From: a virus
Virus record (IMG/VR): IMGVR_UViG_3300032607_000379
Coordinates: 1 to 64,000 of that record
Reading direction: 5' to 3' (one strand)
Length of the DNA: 64,000 nucleotides
Shown: piece after piece, positions 1-6,372 of the stretch
Numbering within the stretch: position 1 is the first letter of the stretch
Layout of the letters: the number at the start of each line of letters is the position of its first letter
Position numbers and translations under genes: made by a program
Notes under the pieces: generated by a model
Seen by the model: the letters and a program-made list of their open reading frames with translations, nothing else
Told to the model about the DNA's origin: nothing
The model's database searches: none

Positions 1-185
1 CGGGGATTACCCCGGTGTCGGTGGGAAACAGCGTTGTAGGAAGCATGACTACGCTCAACCGCCTTCAGATCGGCGCGGGCAACCAAGGCGGCGGCACGCC
101 TTACTCATTAAACGGTCACATCCGCCGCATCGCCTTCTACCCCCGCCGATTGGCTGACTCCGAACTACAGGCGATCACAGCATGA
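1..185 (+). CDS. Tail fibre protein, C-terminal end (LamG/concanavalin A-like)
   Basis: The frame is open from the window edge to a TGA at 183-185. The last residues read LNGHIRRIAFYPRRLADSEL and then QAITA. This is the usual ending of LamG-like carbohydrate-binding domains at the tips of phage tail fibres (an N-G-x-I-R-R-I-A-x-Y/F-P-R-R-L pattern). Only about 60 residues are visible, so the rest of the fibre is unseen. The gene starting at 63601 runs off the other edge in the same direction and also looks like a fibre, so the two may be one gene if the molecule is circular. That link is an inference. Confidence 0.75.
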   Translation, partial: GITPVSVGNSVVGSMTTLNRLQIGAGNQGGGTPYSLNGHIRRIAFYPRRLADSELQAITA

Positions 186-412
186 CCGAAATAGAAATCA
201 TCAACACCCCTGCATGGGGCGACCTGTACTTGAAGTTTGCCAGCGAGGCAGAAGCCACTGAGGTGCTGGATATGTACTCCGGCAGCGTTGACATCATTGG
301 CTTGATTGAAGGCTCTGTAGGGTGGCATGTCAACGTGCGTGGGCCAAAGTCCTTAGAACTCCAAGCCTTTGCTGTGGAAGTTGCTACACCTGTACGGGTG
401 TGGTTATCGTAA
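182..412 (+). CDS. Small tail-fibre-associated protein, function unknown
   Basis: A 76-aa protein whose ATG overlaps the stop of the fibre gene (ATGA), which suggests translational coupling. It has no signal peptide or membrane segment and is of mixed composition, ending in VRVWLS. Proteins of this size directly behind fibre genes in Burkholderiales phages are often assembly helpers or small accessory tail proteins, but nothing in the sequence fixes a function. A 14-bp palindrome (AAGCTATATAGCTT, 426-439) lies in the 63-bp gap before the next gene and could be an operator or hairpin. Confidence 0.6.
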   Translation: MTEIEIINTPAWGDLYLKFASEAEATEVLDMYSGSVDIIGLIEGSVGWHVNVRGPKSLELQAFAVEVATPVRVWLS

Positions 413-475
413 TTTCACAGCTAATAAGCTATATAGCTTTAAAGAGGCGACTTACTGGAAAGAGGGACTGACTCA

Positions 476-1642
476 ATGAACAAATTAATTGACACGACAC
501 TATCTAGTTACGCCACTGTAAGGCAACTAGAGTACTTGGAAGCAGTGGCAACTCATGGCAGTAACCGCAAGGCGGCTACAGCAATAAACGTCAGTGCGCG
601 TAGCCTGGAACGTGGTCTGGCTGCATTAAAACGCAAGGCTGCAAATCAAGGCTACAGTCCTGAGAATGACATGACTAAGACGGTTCCTGAAGGCTTTAAG
701 GTCCGAGGGGTGTCTACGTACTACGACGAAGACGGTCAGGTTAAAGGCCAGTGGGTCAAGTCTTCAGCAGATGACAGCCTACGGGAACAGATGCTGAGGG
801 AGTTTGCTGAGTCGCTGGCCGACAGCGTTAAAGGCTTGGCTCCTATCGTCCCAATGCCTGTCCACAGCAACGAGGACTTGATGTGTGTGATCCCTATTGG
901 GGATCCACACTTTGGCATGTATGCGTGGGCTGCAGATGCAGGAGCTAACTTTGACCTAGAAACAGCTGAGCAGTTGACCTGTGCGGCAATTGACCGCTTG
1001 GTAGCGTCTGGTCCAGCAGCGGCTGTGGCTTTGCTGCTAAACCTGGGTGATCACTTTCACGCAGACAACCAGAAGAATCAGACGAACTCTGGCCACCAGC
1101 TTGATGTAGATGGTCGCTGGGCCAAAGTGCAGCAAGTCGGACTTATGGCCATGATTTACTGCATCAAACGTCTGTTGGAAAAGTACCCGAAGGTAGTGTT
1201 TAGGATCAACAAAGGCAATCATGATGGGCACAGCTCTTACGCGCTGGCCCTCATGCTGTCTTGCTACTTCAATGCCGAGCCACGAGTGGAGATTGATTTG
1301 TCTCCAGCCGTGACTTGGTACTACCAGTTTGGCAAGGTCTTGATCGGTAGCACGCATGGTGACACGATCAAGGGCAAAGACATGCTGTCTATCATGGCTG
1401 CTGACAAGCCCAAGGCTTGGGGAGACAGCGATCACCGTCATTGGTATGTGGGCCATGTGCACCACCGAGATGCCAAGGAGTACCACGGTGGGACTGTGGA
1501 GTATTTCAGGACACTAGCTGCCCGAGACGCCTGGCATCAAGGCCAAGGCTACCGGGCTGGCAGGGACATGTGCTTGATCGTGCACCACAAGGTGCACGGT
1601 GAGATCGAACGTCACCGCTGCGATCTGGGAATGATCAACTAA
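476..1642 (+). CDS. Metallophosphatase with N-terminal helix-turn-helix
   Basis: 388 aa, with an AGAGGG Shine-Dalgarno upstream of the ATG. Residues about 12-60 look like an HTH domain (VRQLEYLEAVATHGSNRKAA). From about residue 140 the calcineurin-like phosphoesterase motifs appear in order: GDPHFG, GDHFH, GNHDG, HGD and GHVHH, so all metal ligands are present. The family hydrolyses phosphomonoesters or phosphodiesters using two metal ions; the substrate here is unknown. The HTH suggests DNA binding, so the target may be nucleic acid. It lies between the tail locus and attP, facing the integrase, and is followed by a terminator. The same HTH-phosphatase arrangement is seen in other Burkholderiales phages (recalled, not searched). 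Confidence 0.85.
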   Translation: MNKLIDTTLSSYATVRQLEYLEAVATHGSNRKAATAINVSARSLERGLAALKRKAANQGYSPENDMTKTVPEGFKVRGVSTYYDEDGQVKGQWVKSSADDSLREQMLREFAESLADSVKGLAPIVPMPVHSNEDLMCVIPIGDPHFGMYAWAADAGANFDLETAEQLTCAAIDRLVASGPAAAVALLLNLGDHFHADNQKNQTNSGHQLDVDGRWAKVQQVGLMAMIYCIKRLLEKYPKVVFRINKGNHDGHSSYALALMLSCYFNAEPRVEIDLSPAVTWYYQFGKVLIGSTHGDTIKGKDMLSIMAADKPKAWGDSDHRHWYVGHVHHRDAKEYHGGTVEYFRTLAARDAWHQGQGYRAGRDMCLIVHHKVHGEIERHRCDLGMIN

Positions 1643-1647
1643 ACCTC

Positions 1648-1670
1648 AAGCCGCTAAATGCGGCTTTTTA
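1648..1670 (+). terminator. Rho-independent terminator after the metallophosphatase gene
   Basis: AAGCCGC, loop TAAAT, GCGGCTT, then a run of T. It starts 6 bases after the stop codon at 1642 and separates the tail/phosphatase transcript from attP. Confidence 0.85.
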
Positions 1671-1852
1671 GCATCCGCCCTCTTTTGCCTTCATCTTCTA
1701 CCGCAATGGTGTGATGGACGTCATGTGGGGGCTGGACCAGCACTGGCTTTTTAAAAGGCTTGGTCTTGAAAGGCTCAATCTGACTGGCGTAGCTGGCGCT
1801 GAAAGCGTTAGGTTGGGTGTTGGTTGTTGAGTGCATGGCTTGTTTTTGGACG

Positions 1853-1900
1853 AAAAAAAGCCTTGCCGACGCAACCCGAAGGGGCGCGTAAGGCAAGGCT
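1853..1900 (-). terminator. Terminator for leftward transcription through attP
   Basis: On the minus strand AGCCTTGCC pairs with GGCAAGGCT around a loop of roughly 22 nt and is followed by seven T. It lies beyond attP from the integrase, so an integrase transcript would cross the attachment core before ending here. In the integrated state the core and terminator would be separated. Confidence 0.75.
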
Positions 1901-1913
1901 AATGTGAAAACAT

Positions 1914-2160
1914 ATTCCAAACTTTGGAAGTTTGGAAGTCAGAAACCAAAATGGGCTGCACCCCGAAGGATGCAACCCATTGATTTCATTACAAAATTTG
2001 GCGGAGCGGACGGGACTCGAACCCGCGACCCCCGGCGTGACAGACCGGGGGTAAAAGTCAATAAACATGCGGGCTGACAAGGCATTCAAATTCCAAAGTT
2101 AGCAGTAATTGTAGATCTGGTTCCTTCTGAAGAAAAAAGCATATTCCAAAGTTTTTGGAG
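1914..2160. other. attP: tRNA-Asp 3'-half core with flanking arm-type repeats
   Basis: The core (about 1999-2046) reads on the minus strand as the 3' half of a tRNA-Asp(GTC) gene: anticodon loop CTGTCAC, T-arm GGGTTCGAGTCCC, acceptor CCGCTCC, then GCCA. The 5' half of the tRNA is absent, as expected when a phage carries only the part that restores the host tRNA after integration. Repeats of ATTCCAAA or its complement TTTGGAAG lie on both sides: 1914-1921, 1923-1930 and 1931-1938 on the left; 2090-2097, 2143-2150 and a partial copy at about 2153-2160 on the right. These look like integrase arm-binding sites. Phage genes flank both sides, so this is attP rather than an attL or attR joined to host DNA. 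The neighbouring integrase gene ends at 2162. Confidence 0.85.
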
Positions 2161-2161
2161 C

Positions 2162-3253
2162 TTAGCCTGCGGGTTTTGCCTTCTTTACAGGGCGTCGGTC
2201 ATAGACTGTCTGGATCATCTTGTCTGATGTGTGTCCAGTAGCGTTACGTACATCGGTGTCACCTCGTTCTAACTTGTCTGACACGCCCATAGGGCGACAG
2301 TCTTGCAGGCTGAAGCTGCGAAATGGTACTTTCTGTTTGGCTGCTTCTTCTTGGCAAGCAGCCATCAGGTCGAACAGTCCTGACTTCCATCCGCCCTTGG
2401 TGTAGCGGTTGCCTTGCATGTTTCCAAACAGGTAGTTGCCACTGGCCAGCTTGTTGCGCTTGAAAGCCAAGGCTTCGTCTACGGTTTCACGCAAGCCAGC
2501 ACTCCACTCAATGAGTACAGCTGGCTTAGTCTTGTTCTTGCCATCATGCCAGAGCATCCCGTCATCAAGCACTTGCTCTCTCAGGATGGCACGTACTTCA
2601 ACTGAACGCCTGACACACAGCCAAGCTGTGCGCAATCCCAAGGCCACGATGTATCGAGCACCCCCCATGGTCCGCCCTACTTCGGTAGCCAGCTTCATTT
2701 CATCTGCTGTTACCAAGTGGCGGATCTTGACGGTCTTGTTTTTGGTCATGTCAGTGAAGGGATTGATGGCAATCTTTCCTTTCTTGACGCCGTACTCCAA
2801 GATGAGCCGAGCCAGTGCTATCTCCTTGTTGCCCTTTTCAGGGCGCTTGGCCTGACAGGCTTCTAGGTACTCATAGCCCATGGTTTTGTCTATTTCGTTG
2901 ACTTCAAGATGGCCAAAAGCTTTGATCAAGTTCTTGGATTCGTTCTTGTTTTCATCAAGGGTGCTTTTCGCACGCCTTTCAGCTGAAGTCAGGGGCAAGC
3001 CTTCTTGCCAAGCAAACCAGGCGTTAATCAAGCCAGTGAAGCCACCCACAATGACTTCTGCGCCAATGCTGGCAGACTGGGCGATAGCCAGCTTACGGGT
3101 CTTGATGACCTGAGCTGCATCACTAGCTGGACATTCCAAACGAAACGCCCAGACACCTGATGGCAGCTTGTATCCAATGGAGTACACGCGTATGCCCTTC
3201 CGCTCATACAAGCGAGCAGGCAAGCCATCTGGTTTAAGGCGTCTGTTGGTCAT
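2162..3253 (-). CDS. int: Tyrosine recombinase (phage integrase)
   Basis: 363 aa. Site-specific recombinase that would join attP to the host tRNA-Asp gene. The N-terminal half is an arm/core-binding region. The catalytic domain carries the first Arg (R216 in RRSVE), a Lys in GKNKTKP (about 239-243), QDCR (317-320) where most family members have HxxR, GHT (H341), and the nucleophile Y351 in TVYDRR. The His-to-Gln change at the HxxR box is a recognised variant in integrases of this type; all other catalytic positions are present, so the enzyme is probably active. Its ATG overlaps the stop of the upstream DUF4224 gene (ATGA), so the pair is coupled. The gene runs toward attP, which begins directly after its stop. 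Confidence 0.93.
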   Translation of the reverse strand: MTNRRLKPDGLPARLYERKGIRVYSIGYKLPSGVWAFRLECPASDAAQVIKTRKLAIAQSASIGAEVIVGGFTGLINAWFAWQEGLPLTSAERRAKSTLDENKNESKNLIKAFGHLEVNEIDKTMGYEYLEACQAKRPEKGNKEIALARLILEYGVKKGKIAINPFTDMTKNKTVKIRHLVTADEMKLATEVGRTMGGARYIVALGLRTAWLCVRRSVEVRAILREQVLDDGMLWHDGKNKTKPAVLIEWSAGLRETVDEALAFKRNKLASGNYLFGNMQGNRYTKGGWKSGLFDLMAACQEEAAKQKVPFRSFSLQDCRPMGVSDKLERGDTDVRNATGHTSDKMIQTVYDRRPVKKAKPAG

Positions 3254-3489
3254 GGCGTACGAAGGAAGTCGATGTTAGCGCTTCGCCGTGGGCTGGCAGC
3301 TGTTGCACCGTAGTTAGTTGTACTAATTGCCTCATAGTGAGAGCGTTCTAGCACCAGACCAGCTCTGCCAATGAAGGCTCGGGTAAACCCTCGTTGATGC
3401 AGAGTCATAAGCTGTTTGCCAACTTTGGTGTAACCCGTTAGCGCTTGAAGCTCATCAGAAGTCAACGTAATGGGAAGAAGATTGTTCAT
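3250..3489 (-). CDS. DUF4224 protein, candidate excisionase
   Basis: 79 aa from the ATG at 3489 (MNNLLPITLTSDELQALTGY). A longer open frame extends upstream, but it would run through the terminator at 3501-3527, so the internal ATG is preferred. The L-T-x-D-E-L-Q-x-L-T-G-Y start is typical of DUF4224, a short winged-helix-like family that often sits next to tyrosine integrases. The position and the 4-nt overlap with int suggest a recombination directionality factor or an integrase regulator; no direct evidence separates the two. Confidence 0.75.
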   Translation of the reverse strand: MNNLLPITLTSDELQALTGYTKVGKQLMTLHQRGFTRAFIGRAGLVLERSHYEAISTTNYGATAASPRRSANIDFLRTP

Positions 3490-3500
3490 GGAAAGCCCAT

Positions 3501-3527
3501 AAAAAAAGCCCACACAAGGCGGGCTTT
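3501..3527 (-). terminator. Terminator insulating int from the early/middle operon
   Basis: On the minus strand AAAGCCC and GGGCTTT form a stem around a 9-nt loop, followed by seven T. It stops leftward transcription from the replication genes just before the excisionase/integrase pair, so these two probably have separate control. Confidence 0.85.
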
Positions 3528-3547
3528 GTTGATTTCTACAGTGGCGT

Positions 3548-3796
3548 TTAGTGTGCTGACTCTGGCGATTGCCATGAGTAGTAGTACTGAGCCGCTTTGA
3601 TGACTGCTTCGTCTTGAGCCAGTTGCTCTGTTGTGACGCCACGTTGCATGATCATGACTTTGATGCGCCAGAACTGTGTGGCGTGCAGGTTGAGTGCCTT
3701 AACGGCTTGCCGCTGCGCGGCATCCACAGTAGGGGCGTAAACCTCAACGTCTGTCTTCTTGTAAAAAGCCAAGTAGCTGTTGAGATGTGGAATCAT
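3548..3796 (-). CDS. Small conserved phage protein, function unknown
   Basis: 82 aa. The start (YLAFYKKTDVEVYAPTVDAA) resembles a widespread family of small phage proteins with the pattern Y-x-K-K-T-x-V-E-V-x-A-P-T followed by an Ala/Gln-rich helix; no function is established. The ATG overlaps the stop of the MazG-like gene (ATGA) and a GGAG lies 7 nt upstream. It is the last gene of the operon before the terminator at 3501-3527. Confidence 0.7.
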   Translation of the reverse strand: MIPHLNSYLAFYKKTDVEVYAPTVDAAQRQAVKALNLHATQFWRIKVMIMQRGVTTEQLAQDEAVIKAAQYYYSWQSPESAH

Positions 3797-4101
3797 CTGT
3801 TGTCTCCACTGCCTTTGATTACGTTACGGGCTTTGCGATCTGCAAGCTTTTGAATGTTGGCAATGGCTATTCCTTTAAGGCTTAGGCCGTAGTCATCAGC
3901 AATTGCTGCAACAAACCAGAGGATGTCACCTAGCTCTTTTCGGATGGCAGACCGATCAAGTTCAGTGCCATCTCGCATTGCTTTTGCAATGCAGCTATGA
4001 AGCTCGCCTACTTCACCAGACAAGCCCAACATAGCGTAGCTTGCGTTGGCAGTAGGCAGGCGAAAGCTCATGGCTTCTTCTTCGTATTCATGGAAGTTCA
4101 T
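3793..4101 (-). CDS. MazG-like nucleotide pyrophosphohydrolase
   Basis: 102 aa, a single MazG-like domain. It has the metal-binding E-x-x-E ... E-x-x-D arrangement: GLSGEVGEL at about 26-34 and IRKELGDILWFVAAI at about 53-67. The family hydrolyses NTPs or dNTPs to the monophosphate and pyrophosphate. In phages it is thought to adjust nucleotide or alarmone pools during infection. It is coupled to the downstream gene by a 4-nt overlap. Confidence 0.88.
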   Translation of the reverse strand: MNFHEYEEEAMSFRLPTANASYAMLGLSGEVGELHSCIAKAMRDGTELDRSAIRKELGDILWFVAAIADDYGLSLKGIAIANIQKLADRKARNVIKGSGDNR

Positions 4102-4104
4102 GAC

Positions 4105-4488
4105 TTACTCCACTCGCATAGCTTCAACGGTGCTACCGTTTAAGCAAGTAGTAACAGCCCCTTTGCCATGGTGGTGCACACCTTGGGATGAGACAGTTGA
4201 ACGGAATGCCTCAGCACGTTCGCGTGAATCAAACCCCCAGACCAGGATGTCTCCGATGTCCATGGCTTTGATTTGATCAATGTAGCCAGGGACATTCGCG
4301 CACCAGTTGTTGATCTTGCGGCGTGGGTTTTTAGCCAACACCATCAGATCTCCTGTGAACGAGCCATCAGGCAGCTGCACAGCAAAAGAAGCTTTAGCAG
4401 CGATAAGCAGCTTGATAGCACGGTCAACTGCCACTTGTTGAATGGACATGTCAGTGGACGCAATAGAGGTAGAGATAGTAGTAGCCAT
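4105..4488 (-). CDS. Hypothetical protein
   Basis: 127 aa, not recognised. The first 15 residues are Ser/Thr-rich, and an amphipathic helix follows (about 15-35). The middle is basic (KNPRRKINNWC) and may contact nucleic acid. Near the end HHHGKG and a lone Cys are visible. It is co-directional with and 3 bp from the MazG-like gene. The Shine-Dalgarno is weak (AAAGA), and a terminator hairpin lies just upstream. Confidence 0.65.
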   Translation of the reverse strand: MATTISTSIASTDMSIQQVAVDRAIKLLIAAKASFAVQLPDGSFTGDLMVLAKNPRRKINNWCANVPGYIDQIKAMDIGDILVWGFDSRERAEAFRSTVSSQGVHHHGKGAVTTCLNGSTVEAMRVE

Positions 4489-4505
4489 GGTTTTCTTTCA
4501 GACGT

Positions 4506-4527
4506 AAAAAAGCCTGGACATTGCCGG
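4506..4527 (-). terminator. Probable terminator
   Basis: Minus strand GCCCGG and CCAGGC pair with one mismatch around a 6-nt loop and are followed by six T. It lies between the genes at 4550 and 4488. Confidence 0.55.
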
Positions 4528-4549
4528 GCGGATGGAAAAAGAAATTCAG

Positions 4550-4735
4550 TTATTTATTTAGAAATGCCGTGCGTTGTTCGATGGCTGCACGTCCAACCTC
4601 AAGCGCCTGCCACGTTTCCATCGGGTTTTCCTCGTTGTTGGCGCACGATTGCAAGGCATCAACCAGCAGTTGCAATGCTTCTTTTGAAATCAGTGCTGGC
4701 TGTACTAGCTGCGTGATGCTTTCTTTTTCAGTCAT
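4550..4735 (-). CDS. Small hypothetical protein
   Basis: 61 aa, helical and acidic, not recognised. It starts at an ATG that overlaps the stop of the upstream gene (ATGA), which supports translation. Residues about 18-32 form a Leu-rich helix (ALQLLVDALQ). Confidence 0.6.
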   Translation of the reverse strand: MTEKESITQLVQPALISKEALQLLVDALQSCANNEENPMETWQALEVGRAAIEQRTAFLNK

Positions 4736-4965
4736 CTCATTTCCTTTTCTATTTCAATTTCAATGCGCTGCCTGTCAGCCTCGGACATGAGCTTGTCCAT
4801 CCAGGCTGCTGTCTTGCCCTTGCGGGTCAACAGGTCGAAGTCAATCTCGGTGTATCCCCGGGAGTCCCAGTCACTGTCTGCATTCCTGTCCGGGGGGATT
4901 ACGTTGTATGTCACTACCTTGGCTATGCAAGGCAGTCCGTTGGCAATGGTGGTTTCAAGTTCCAT
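4732..4965 (-). CDS. Small conserved phage protein
   Basis: 77 aa. The segment DRNADSDWDSRGYTEIDFDL recurs in small phage proteins of unknown role (recalled pattern). The rest is a charged C-terminal helix ending in EIEIEKEMR. It is coupled to the next gene by a 4-nt overlap and is preceded by a terminator at 4983-5006. Confidence 0.65.
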   Translation of the reverse strand: MELETTIANGLPCIAKVVTYNVIPPDRNADSDWDSRGYTEIDFDLLTRKGKTAAWMDKLMSEADRQRIEIEIEKEMR

Positions 4966-4982
4966 AAGTTAATTTCAGGCAC

Positions 4983-5006
4983 AAAAAAAGCACCCTAAGG
5001 TGCTTT
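4983..5006 (-). terminator. Rho-independent terminator
   Basis: Minus strand AAAGCACC and GGTGCTTT form an 8-bp stem with loop TTAG and a run of seven T. Confidence 0.85.
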
Positions 5007-5071
5007 GATTTAAAACAACATGCTGAGCTAGTAACCGTAACGCTCAGCTAGCCAATAGATGTAGCAATCAG

Positions 5072-5275
5072 TCATGACAGAGCTGTCAAGCTGTTGAGGT
5101 AAGCAATCAAGCCAGCTTTGTCTACAGGGACATCAGCATCTTCATGATGGACATTCCTGAAGCCATTGGCTTTAAGTTCTTTGCTGGTTTTAGTAATGTC
5201 GGCTTGTGTGCCTACGTACTGGGTGTATTGCTTTTGCGTAACATCGTCAAAGAAGCGGATAGCGTAAAGTTTCAT
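5072..5275 (-). CDS. Small hypothetical protein
   Basis: 67 aa (MKLYAIRFFDDVTQKQYTQY), an alpha/beta-looking protein, not recognised. Its stop overlaps an ATG that opens a 15-codon micro-ORF (5028-5075, MTDCYIYWLAERYGY) ending just before the terminator. The micro-ORF may be translated by coupling but cannot be supported further. Confidence 0.6.
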   Translation of the reverse strand: MKLYAIRFFDDVTQKQYTQYVGTQADITKTSKELKANGFRNVHHEDADVPVDKAGLIAYLNSLTALS

Positions 5276-5286
5276 TGGTGTCTTTT

Positions 5287-5463
5287 TTAGTTGGAAGCCA
5301 TGTGAGGGGCAGTTAATTTCTCTTGAATGCGCCAGAATTCCCCGTTTTTACGGGTCTTGCGCATGTAGTCTTCAGCTTGGGTTTTGCTGGTAAATGCTTC
5401 TTCCAATGCTCCGTTTTTGCGAAGCAGGTAAAGAAGGATGGTGTCGTTGGCTTTGGGGATCAT
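5287..5463 (-). CDS. Small hypothetical protein (58 aa)
   Basis: 58 aa, beginning MIPKANDTILLYLLRKNG. A GGAAAG Shine-Dalgarno lies just before the ATG, which overlaps the stop of the upstream 48-aa gene. It is basic, with an aromatic FWRI near the C-terminus, and is not recognised. Tight packing and the overlap are the support. Confidence 0.65.
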   Translation of the reverse strand: MIPKANDTILLYLLRKNGALEEAFTSKTQAEDYMRKTRKNGEFWRIQEKLTAPHMASN

Positions 5464-5606
5464 GCTTCTTTCCAGCCATAGGCAGAAATGTTGATGTCAC
5501 AGCTTTTGGAAGTGGATGTATACATTGTTTTTGCAGCAGTACGGCTGATGCCTGTCCATAACAGTCGTTTGCCGTCTTCCATTTCGATCCAAAATTGGTA
5601 GGTCAT
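5460..5606 (-). CDS. Small hypothetical protein (48 aa)
   Basis: 48 aa, beginning MTYQFWIEMEDGKRLLWTGI. It starts 2 bp after the stop of the DNA polymerase C-terminal fragment and overlaps the next gene by 4 nt. It looks like a small beta-rich fold. No family was recognised. Confidence 0.65.
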   Translation of the reverse strand: MTYQFWIEMEDGKRLLWTGISRTAAKTMYTSTSKSCDINISAYGWKEA

Positions 5607-5608
5607 AG

Positions 5609-6241
5609 TTATTTTTTCTCTGGTTTAAGGTACTTTTCCTTGCCCTCTTTGCAGAGTTCAAGGATTGTTTGCTTGTCAGCGTTGTTATCAAGCGTGATGG
5701 CGTTAGACCAGTTGGGCCAGAAGATGTCTAAGGCAGATCCCAGCTTCACCGTGTCATGCTGGATCTCAGGTAGTTCCTGCCACTGCATTGACAGCACCAG
5801 TTCCCTGTTGGCCCACTCCACTATCTCGATGTTGTCTTTGACAACAAGATAGATAGCGTCATGGATCAGGGCTACTGGTTTGATGTCAAAGCGGTATTTG
5901 GAAGCCCAGACCTTGCGCATGAAGTCCACAGCTGCTCTGTTGTTAAGCAAGCCATAGGACTGACCCATGGCATTGCCTGCGGTTCGTCCTTCAGCTGCAG
6001 CTTCGTAAGGCATCTTGGCTGAGCCAAACATGACTTGCTTGAGCAGTGGGGTTCGGACACGCAAACCAAAAGCTACTTCGACGTAGCCGTCTTTGGCCGC
6101 TTGATGAAGCCGGTCTTGGATGTACTGGTCTGAGACTTGGTAAAGGTCGTGGTAGCCCTTTTCAATGGCTTGCGACTTCTCCATGTCCCAGCCAAGGTTG
6201 CTCATCATCCCGTGGTACGTGCCGCCGTAAGTAAGAAGGAA
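5609..6241 (-). CDS. DNA polymerase family A, C-terminal fragment (fingers end and palm)
   Basis: In-frame homology to PolA-type polymerases begins at TTC 6241 (FLLTYGGTYHGMMSNLGW). The first ATG is at 6208, giving a 199-aa ORF. Counting from that ATG it contains the palm motif C, IHDAIY (H116, D117), and AFGLRVRTPL. The O-helix tyrosine-glycine (YG in LTYGG) lies upstream of the ATG, so an independent start at 6208 would lose the end of motif B. The preceding piece (6244-6372) is in another frame, separated by 5 nt containing TAG. This is the third of three pieces of one N4 gp39-type gene. Whether the pieces are rejoined at the RNA or translation level, act as a split enzyme, or reflect a mutation or assembly error cannot be told here. 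Confidence 0.85.
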   Translation of the reverse strand, partial: FLLTYGGTYHGMMSNLGWDMEKSQAIEKGYHDLYQVSDQYIQDRLHQAAKDGYVEVAFGLRVRTPLLKQVMFGSAKMPYEAAAEGRTAGNAMGQSYGLLNNRAAVDFMRKVWASKYRFDIKPVALIHDAIYLVVKDNIEIVEWANRELVLSMQWQELPEIQHDTVKLGSALDIFWPNWSNAITLDNNADKQTILELCKEGKEKYLKPEKK

Positions 6242-6243
6242 AG

Positions 6244-6372
6244 CTAAGTGGGAGCCTTCGACTCTTGTCTTAGGCTCCCATACTCCTTTTTAATGCGATT
6301 GACCTGAGTTACATTGAACTCAGTGGCAGAGATTTCTTTAATCCCTTCAATCTTGTCTACGTGTATTTCCAT
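6244..6372 (-). CDS. DNA polymerase family A, fingers fragment (middle piece)
   Basis: A 42-codon frame ending in SLRQESKAPT and then TAG. It carries the first half of polymerase motif B (O helix): R35 and K39 of R-x3-K. The Y-G that should follow eight residues after the Lys is in the next fragment. Removing the 5 nt TAGCT at 6242-6246 gives K-A-P-T-F-L-L-T-Y-G, the exact R-x3-K-x7-Y-G spacing of family A polymerases. The upstream end overlaps the stop of the HNH ORF by 16 nt in a different frame. A hairpin (TGGGAGCC/GGCTCCCA, 6249-6280) covers the end of this fragment. Confidence 0.75.
   Translation of the reverse strand: MEIHVDKIEGIKEISATEFNVTQVNRIKKEYGSLRQESKAPT

Noticed and set aside
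1654-1836. 60-aa minus-strand ORF between the terminator and attP (starts MHSTTNTQPN).
   Set aside because: It has no ribosome site, lies just beyond a terminator, and its composition looks random. Kept as non-coding.
1999-2046. A tRNA-Asp gene.
   Set aside because: Only the 3' half is present; the D-arm and 5' acceptor strand are missing, so it is an attachment core, not a functional tRNA.
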